In this document: positions 58,036 through 64,000 of the stretch, piece by piece
How positions within the stretch are numbered: position 1 is the first letter of the stretch
How the letters are laid out: each line of letters begins with the position of its first letter
Assembly: GCA_030549495.1 (NCBI GenBank)
Contig: JAUIRK010001052.1
Coordinates: 3,162,001-3,226,000 of the forward strand
DNA: 64,000 nucleotides
Direction of reading: 5' to 3'
Source of the DNA: Nectonema munidae
Taxonomy: Eukaryota > Nematomorpha > Nectonematoida > Nectonematidae
Notes under the pieces: model-generated
Database searches by the model: none
The model's input: only the letters and a program-made list of their open reading frames with translations
What the model was told of the DNA's origin: nothing
Program-made: the position numbers and the translations under genes

Positions 58036-58390
58036 CAGAACACATCTAGGGACTATGATAGGCATAACCGAAGTAAAAATTAAATTTAGATATCCATGCC
58101 ATTTAAAAAACGGTTGGCTTGTTATAAGGCTAGGTAGTATAATACTTAGTTCTTTAGTAAGACTAGTTAGTGCTGGTTAAAAAGTTAATTAGTTAATTTA
58201 TAAGTGAATATAATTTCGGACGTTTTGGATATAGTGTGTTCATAGGGCAAAATATAATTTTGGACCTATGCATACATTGGAACTTGTCTAAGTGGACCTT
58301 TGCTTATAATAATAGTTGAGTAGCCCTGTTATATTTTTACCTTTGTCAATTACTGGAGTAGGAAGCCAAGAGATAACGCGGATATAAATG
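58036..58390. other. No gene seen
   Basis: AT-rich; the repeated phrase on both sides of 58,250 (ATATAATTT(C/T)GGAC) suggests a small internal duplication. Nothing else recognised. Confidence 0.4.
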
Positions 58391-58391
58391 G

Positions 58392-59740
58392 CAGCGCTGG
58401 ACTAAGCCTCTTAGAGGCCCTAGGCACTTTAGACTTTGGTGCCCCATATTATGCAATCAACATATAAAAATAATGAAGCATACAAAATTTTATTCATCAA
58501 AAATAAACATTAAAAAAGAAGACAATGTTTTTTTTTGCTTACTTTTACTTACATTTGAAAGAATTCCTTCTGATTGCTTTAACTGCAGAGACTTTGATCA
58601 GATCCTCAAAATTGATTTTACGTAACACTTCTGCCTCTATACTCAGAAAATTTTATTTCCAATATCATTTTTAGCAATTTTTCACTTTCTAGTTGAGGCT
58701 GGAAAAAAGGTATAGAGTAATTATTCTATAGAAAAGAAATCAACTGTTTCTTGACAGAAGTCCAACTTCGATGTACCATAGATTTAGTGGATGAGCTTCA
58801 CAAGGTTTTGTAGGCTTCACAGGCAAATTTTTGATTATAAAATGTTTTCCTTTTATAAACCCCCATCCAGTAGCGAACCTACTTAAATCTATTGATCAAT
58901 AAGCGGGGAAACTTTTTTTTTTGTAAATTTTTAAATTTATTTTAAAAGAATTTGTCTCTATAACTCAACCCTTAAACAAGTAAAGTGATATGGAAGGTCC
59001 ACACACAAGCCAAGCAATTCTTTTAAAGATATAAAATTAAAAATTATTAGTGGAATGAAGGCCTTTTTCACCCCCTTAAAATCAAGGAGTTGCCCTCCAC
59101 ACCTCTCTCAATGTGCGCCCCTGGCTCATAAATGTTATCATCGCTGTCATAAGAGGGATGTGTTAACGTACAACTTGCACACAAGTATTGCAACACCATA
59201 TTTCCCATTTCGTGAACAGTATGGCTTTTTAATTCCACAAAAGTTGAGCTGCATTCAGTAGGCATTGACTCAACTGACAGATTAAAATAACTAGAAGGTT
59301 TTACTTCGTCAACAATAAACACATGGACCCGTTGTGCTACGAGTTGATCACACGTGGTTTTGGACATGTAAGAAAGATTTCTATTTCCAATACTTCTTTA
59401 TTCCAAAATGGATCAAACTGGCTTATGAGTTCAAGCAGCACTAAAAATTCCCATTTTCCAATGATCCAAATCTGTATGTTCCTCGAAAAGTCAAGCCAAG
59501 TTCTGCTAACGTAGAAATTGCAGCAATGACATGTCTCAAGGCTTTCCCAGTAATCACAGCCTTCCTGAATTCCTTTCTGCATTTGTTGTTTCAAGCATGT
59601 TCCTTTTTTCGGAGTTAAGTATGTCAGCATAGAGTCTAGGTGAGTAGTGCTTTTTTCATGATTATCGATTAGAATAGCATTTTGCCAAGCACTGAAACCT
59701 TCTTTTCTAACAGTTAGAATTTTTCCGATATACTTTTGAT
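58392..59740 (-). pseudogene. hAT transposase (ZMYM1-like), decayed
   Basis: Minus strand, in order: EGFSAWQNAI and a His-containing TTF-type finger end (NHEKSTTHLDSM), QKGIQEGCDYWESL, then LELISQFDPFW, FIVDEVKPSSYFNLSVESM (catalytic domain start), and far downstream the C-terminal IEAEVLRKINFEDLIK. This is the layout of ZMYM1-type hAT proteins. Large parts are missing and frames are broken. The left border at 58,392, CAGCGCTGGACTAAG followed by AGGCCCTAGGCAC, is a typical hAT terminus; the right one was not found. Confidence 0.65.
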
Positions 59741-59818
59741 AAATGTCAATTAGGCACAGCTAATTGATTTGCATCAAGAAAGAAACTTTGAAATTACTAA
59801 AGATAAAAAGATTAAACT

Positions 59819-59865
59819 CAATGGCGTAGCCAGAGCGAAGTACATGAGGGGGGGGGGGGGGCACA
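59819..59865 (+). mobile_element. hAT-like terminus with G-run, second copy
   Basis: CAATGGCGTAGCCAGAGCGA followed by a run of 14 G. It pairs with the terminus at 39,951 (minus strand), which also has GGCGTAGC and a G-run about 40 bases in. The other end is not identified. Confidence 0.4.
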
Positions 59866-59919
59866 AATATAGGCGTATATTGAAAAATCTGAATCACCCT
59901 TATTAAGTTTTTAACCCTA

Positions 59920-59955
59920 TCAGTGACGAGGGGGCTATTTTAGCCCCCCCCTTCA
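59920..59955. mobile_element. Possible piggyBac-like left end with hairpin
   Basis: TTAACCCTATCAGTGACGAG, then GGGGGCTATTTTAGCCCCC, a 7-bp-stem hairpin. A TTAACCC start suits piggyBac-type MITEs. The right end was not recognised. Confidence 0.3.
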
Positions 59956-60376
59956 ACTAAAATGTCTCTTGTACCAAATTGACTACATCGTTTGCTACCA
60001 TACTTCGTGACATTTCCTAAAATGAATAGTTGCATCTTTTAATAGCATTTTCATGGCAGTTGAATAACCTTTTCATGTCAAAATCTGTCAATCAAAATCA
60101 AAATTTAAACTTTTTCAGCAAAATTCTCACAGTATCGTTAGTTAAGCGTATAACCTTGGTTTTATATTATATACTCGTTTGAAAATTTATAAATATATAC
60201 AGTTTTGAACACATAAAACTTTATAGTTTAAATTTTTTCAAAATCATGGTTACTTTTTGTTAAATGTCAATCAAAATTTTGATTGATGAGAAATATATCT
60301 AATAAAATATACCTTCAAATTTTACATGAAATATTTTTTTTATATCAAATCGGGCATACTGATTTCATTTTTGGAC

Positions 60377-60404
60377 GCCGTTAGCATAAAGTTGCCGACC
60401 CCTG
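60377..60404 (-). mobile_element. hAT terminus fragment
   Basis: Read on the minus strand, CAGGGGTCGGCAACTTTATG is a typical hAT inverted terminus. It ends an element that would lie to the left; its partner end was not found. Confidence 0.45.
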
Positions 60405-60885
60405 AACTATACTATAGGTTAAGTAGGGTAAAAAAGCGATTTGTACAATAGTAAGTTTGTGGTCGTGGTAAAATAAGCCGACAGAAATCAAGCTAAACAC
60501 GATAAAAAGGTTAGCAACATGAAATTTGACATAAAAACATTAACATCGAGTTTCTTATTCAGAAAAGCATCATCTTAAGCTATAAAGTTACGTAAAAGAT
60601 CTCATTTTGATACAAATTTATTTTCAACATTCACACTAAGTACTGTGCACCTAAATAATTAAAATGAAGAAGGCGTATATTGTTCTTTCTTAAAATAAAG
60701 TATGATATAATTCTGATATTCATAAAAACTGATTATAATTTTTATTTTCAAAAGTATGACAAAGAAGATAGAAGTTAGTGTACGCAATAAGCACATAGAT
60801 AGATATTTAAAAAATAGGAAAACAGGACAAATAAGAAATACACAGTTCCGTGAGTAATAAATATATTTGGCAGAATCCTTTAGCC

Positions 60886-61257
60886 CAGTGGTTCCCAACC
60901 TTTTTTATCCCGTTCCCCCTTTTTCAGTCACTTTTTTTACCTGTGGACCCCTACAACTGAATAGTTTGAGCCAACAAATTTAATCAAAGATTTTTATGCA
61001 AAAAATGTTTGTAGTCATCTTATTAAATCGTATGCTTATTCATATGAAATCAGAGAAATCGTAAAGCCTGACATAAAATGTGAATAAAATTTTTTTCCAA
61101 TTAAAATATAAATTTTTCAAAAATATTGTAACTAATAAAAAGCATACATAAAGATTCAAAATACGAAATATTTATTTAAAAAAGCTCTGAATATATATAT
61201 ATTTATATTGATTTGGAAAATAGAAGTATATTAAATGAGATTAAGCATAAGTAGTTT
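60886..61257 (+). mobile_element. hAT MITE, 3'-deleted copy
   Basis: Starts CAGTGGTTCCCAACC and follows the MITE at 40,174 closely to about 61,257, where the right terminus is missing. Differences are few substitutions and small indels. Confidence 0.85.
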
Positions 61258-61616
61258 CATATATATTCATAGAAATTCAATTTTGATATCAGTAGCTATT
61301 AAAATCGCTTTTTGGCACGTTTTGATGTATTTTTTAGACAAAATAAACATCAGAATTGAAATTAATATACTTGAAAATGGGTATATAACCATAAAATTAT
61401 TTTATTGTTTACAAAAAAATCAATTTTGAAATGAGTAAGTATATTTTAAATCACCTTTTTTCATAAATTTAATTCATTTTCATCAAAAAATATGGTCACC
61501 ATTCAATTCACAATACCAGAATTGGGTATATTAGTTTGAAATTTATTGCAAAAATCATGTAAAATTTCACACTCAAGTGTAGTAGTAATATCACTTTTAC
61601 GGTTAGTTCTATATAG

Positions 61617-61870
61617 ATAGATAGCTTCATGGCAAGCTATATGTTTTGTGTGCATTTTTATATCGTGTGATGAAGTTAATTTTGTGTGTATTTTTTATAT
61701 GGTGTGATGATGAGTTATTTCTTTTTAGCATTAACAAAGTTATCTTGTATCTTTTCTATGTATTTTTTATATAGTGTGATGATGTCTCATCTTATTGGTC
61801 AAATTGCTTCCAGCGACTTTTTGATTCGTTTAAAAGTGCTGTTATATGCATCGATTCTATTGGTTAATTA
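61617..61870. repeat. Relative of the composite repeat at 50.7 kb
   Basis: It has three runs of TTTTATATNGTGTGATGA type and the words TATCTTTTCT(A/G)TGTATTTTT and TTGCTTCCAGCGAC that are shared with 50,935-51,195. Units are more diverged and the CGCTTCGCTCGAAAC part is absent. Confidence 0.6.
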
Positions 61871-61970
61871 ATAAGTAGGACATTGACTATTCTACATATT
61901 TTTTTAATTTATCATTATATCAAATTACACTTTGTAAATTACCCATTTAAAAATACAAAATTAAAACAAG

Positions 61971-63443
61971 ATGGAAAACTTAAGTTACTTATATTCTCCA
62001 TGTGTATACTATATTTCTAGTTTAATTTTAAATATTTTTACGACTAGAAATTATGAGAGTAGATTTAATGATTGTATAGAAGATATTAAAGATAGGAATA
62101 TATATACGAGTGATGTTAATATAATAATAGAAGAAAATATAAAATCAATAATTTTAGATAAAAACAATGACAAAATGATTAATGATGATAATGCTGACAA
62201 CAATGACGAAGAATATTATGATGTAAAGGAAATTGGAGTATCCTCACAAGAAGATATATTTTATGATGCTAGAGATAATGAAACTTATTTTGTTACTCAA
62301 GATAATTTTGCTGATGGTCAAGGTGAAGAAAATGATAATGAACAAAACAATGAAGATGATTATGATAGATTTAAGGATAAAGATTATAAAAATCGTGACA
62401 ATTGTTTAACAAGAGGTATCAAGAAGTTTGGAAAATATATCCATAATAAATTTGAGAAATTGAATAAGAAAATTAAATTAAATGAAAATAATAAAAGTAA
62501 AGAAACGATGACAGAAGAACAAAAATTCGGAAAAAAGAAATCACAATATGAAGCTAAAATATTGAAAGAAGCAATTAAAGAAGAAAATGAAAAGTTAAAA
62601 AATGATAGAAAATTAGAGAAAAAGAAAATGGAAGATGAAGAAAAAGAGAGACAAAATGGACTAAGGAGGGTTAAAAGAGCACAAGAGTTGGCTAAAAATC
62701 TAATGAAGCATGAGAAGGATTTGCTTAAAAGAAAGAAAAATTAGAAAGAGACAAAATAAAAAAACAAAATAAAATAGATGAAAAAATAAGAACACAAATT
62801 GAAGACAAAGAAAAAAAGAAAATAAAAAGGTCAAAAATTAGAGAAAAAGAAAATGGAAGATGAAGAAAAAGAGAGACAAAATGGACTAAGGAGGGTTAAA
62901 AGAGCACAAGAGTTGGCTAAAAATCTAATGAAGCATGAGAAGGATTTGCTTAAAAAGAAAGAAAAATTAGAAAGAGACAAAATAAAAAAACAAAATAAAA
63001 TAGATGAAAAAATAAGAACACAAATTGAAGACAAAGAAAAAAATGAAAATAAAAAGTTTCAAAAATTAGAGAAAAAGAGAATCGAAGATGAAGAAAAAGA
63101 GAGACAAAATGGACTAAGGAGGGTTAAAAGAGCACAAGAGTTGGCTAAAAATCTAATGAAGCATGAGAAGGATTTGCTTAAAAAGAAAGAAAAATTAGAA
63201 AGAGACAAAATAAAAAAACAAAATAAAATAGATGAAAAAATAAGAACACAAATTGAAGACAAAGAAAAAAATCAAAATAAAAAGGTAAAAAAGAACCAAA
63301 ATTTGGGGAAAAAACAGTACAAAATTAAAGTGATAAAAATAAATAAACCTAATGAAGTTGATGAAATAACTGTAAAATATTTGAGTGATCTACGATTCGT
63401 CTTCAACTGTTCTCATAAGAGAGTATCGACAAGGAAGGATTGA
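61971..63443 (+). CDS. Coiled-coil protein with 76-residue tandem repeats, unrecognised
   Basis: ATG at 61,971 opens with a hydrophobic segment (LYSPCVYYISSLILNIF), then an acidic Asn/Asp/Glu-rich region (about residues 60-140), a short basic block (CLTRGIKKFGKYIHNKFEKL) and Lys/Glu-rich repeats predicted as coiled coil. The repeat begins LEKKKMEDEEKERQNGLRRV and occurs three times (units at about 62,620, 62,845 and 63,073). The first unit is short by three single bases, all in A-rich runs, so its frame closes at 62,744 and reopens at 62,853; the net change is a whole codon. The C-terminus (KVIKINKPNEVDEITVKYL) differs from the repeats. Function unknown. The three losses could be assembly errors or early decay. 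Confidence 0.55.
62628..63290 (+). repeat. 228-bp tandem repeat within the coiled-coil gene
   Basis: CTAAGGAGGG recurs at 62,661, 62,886 and 63,114, spacings of 225 and 228 bp. Units are nearly identical apart from the A-run losses in the first and a few changes at the unit ends, which points to recent duplication. Confidence 0.9.
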
Positions 63444-63602
63444 AGATGAAAGAACATCTGTGACGACGCCTTTATCATAGCCGCAGGGATTTATCGTGTA
63501 AGTTTATGCTAAGGTTATCGTGGATATATATTTATCTGCTCACAGATGTTCTTTCCTAAACCTCCATTGACGATGCTCACGTTTGAAGACAGAAGAAGGG
63601 GA
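63396..63602. repeat. Imperfect inverted repeat at the end of the coiled-coil gene
   Basis: Inner arms are perfect: AAAGAACATCTGTGA (63,450-63,464) and TCACAGATGTTCTTT (63,540-63,554). They extend outward with breaks to GTCTTCAA on the left (63,398) and TTGAAGAC on the right (about 63,582). The left arm covers the last codons and the stop of the gene. It could form a long hairpin in the transcript or be a foldback element. Confidence 0.7.
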
Positions 63603-64000
63603 TCGTAGTTGAACGAAATATTTCTTGTTAGTTTTTCGCTAAGAAAATACAGACGGGTCGGAAATTTAGGTTTTATATTTTCAATTTCAAGTGATGGATA
63701 TGGCGAAGTCGGTACTTTTCGTATTTGAAGATGAAAACAAAATAATACACCGGAAGTGAGTATTTAGATAACACGACTTTTCAAAAGCAAATTTATTATT
63801 TACTTCACATTTTCGACCTTACGGTCTTTGTCAAGAAGCTTAAATAGAAAAAGCAAAACAAAATATATTGTGTATATGTGTATAATGTGATTGAAGGTTA
63901 AAGAAATGCGATAAAAGAAAATGTCATATGTGATTGGCAAAAGGGAAAATAAATAAAAGGGGAAGGGTAATAAAGTAAAGAGAATGGGAGAATATGCCTT
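63603..64000. other. No gene seen
   Basis: No coding frame or repeat with defined ends. A small ACCTTACGGT inverted repeat lies near 63,819. Confidence 0.4.

Overview
The window is nuclear DNA from an AT-rich, intron-rich invertebrate animal. Host coding sequence is sparse: short exons with GT/AG borders separated by introns of 58 bp to over 5 kb. Almost everything else is transposable elements: LINEs, piggyBac, hAT, Tigger/pogo and many small non-autonomous elements. I cannot name the species; an arthropod is plausible but unproven.

Host genes, all on the minus strand. (1) Six exons between 11.3 and 25.1 kb form all but the first coding exon of MAK16, a ribosome-biogenesis factor. Every splice phase joins correctly, and the translation can be aligned with human MAK16 from the N-terminal Cys cluster to the C-terminal VEIE(Y/F)E motif. 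(2) At 51.6-52.05 kb two small exons look like the start of a G-protein gamma subunit, nearest in style to GNG13. (3) At 55.35-57.01 kb two exons give the C-terminal end of a protein with the Hillarin/kyphoscoliosis-peptidase type C-terminal domain. (4) On the plus strand at the right edge (62.0-63.4 kb) is a Lys/Glu-rich coiled-coil gene built on three copies of a 76-residue tandem repeat.

Mobile elements by region. 5.7-8.8 kb holds two decayed copies of a transposase-like family, one split by a TTAA-flanked MITE. 20.0-24.4 kb is a piggyBac inserted into the transposase gene of a ZBED-type hAT element, both lying in MAK16 intron DNA. 25.6-28.0 kb is a Tigger element with intact inverted ends, a decayed transposase and a duplicated terminus. 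28.4-39.3 kb is a cluster of I-group LINEs (endonuclease, RT, RNase H) with (CCTA)n tails. One copy has an intact 1248-residue ORF2; the next is split into an inverted 5' half and a forward 3' half flanked by one target-site duplication, as in twin priming. 41.3-46.0 kb is a nearly intact CR1/Jockey-type LINE with a tandem-repeat leader, followed by a decayed piggyBac. 57.6-61.9 kb is a patchwork of hAT and piggyBac-type termini.

The points most worth following are the twin-primed LINE whose two halves differ more than their intact frames allow, the covarying 3' hairpin shared by the (CCTA)n LINEs, the FSDD catalytic motif of that LINE family, the MITE family with spaced CGTCTGC motifs and variable palindromes, and the coiled-coil gene whose last codons lie in a long foldback repeat.
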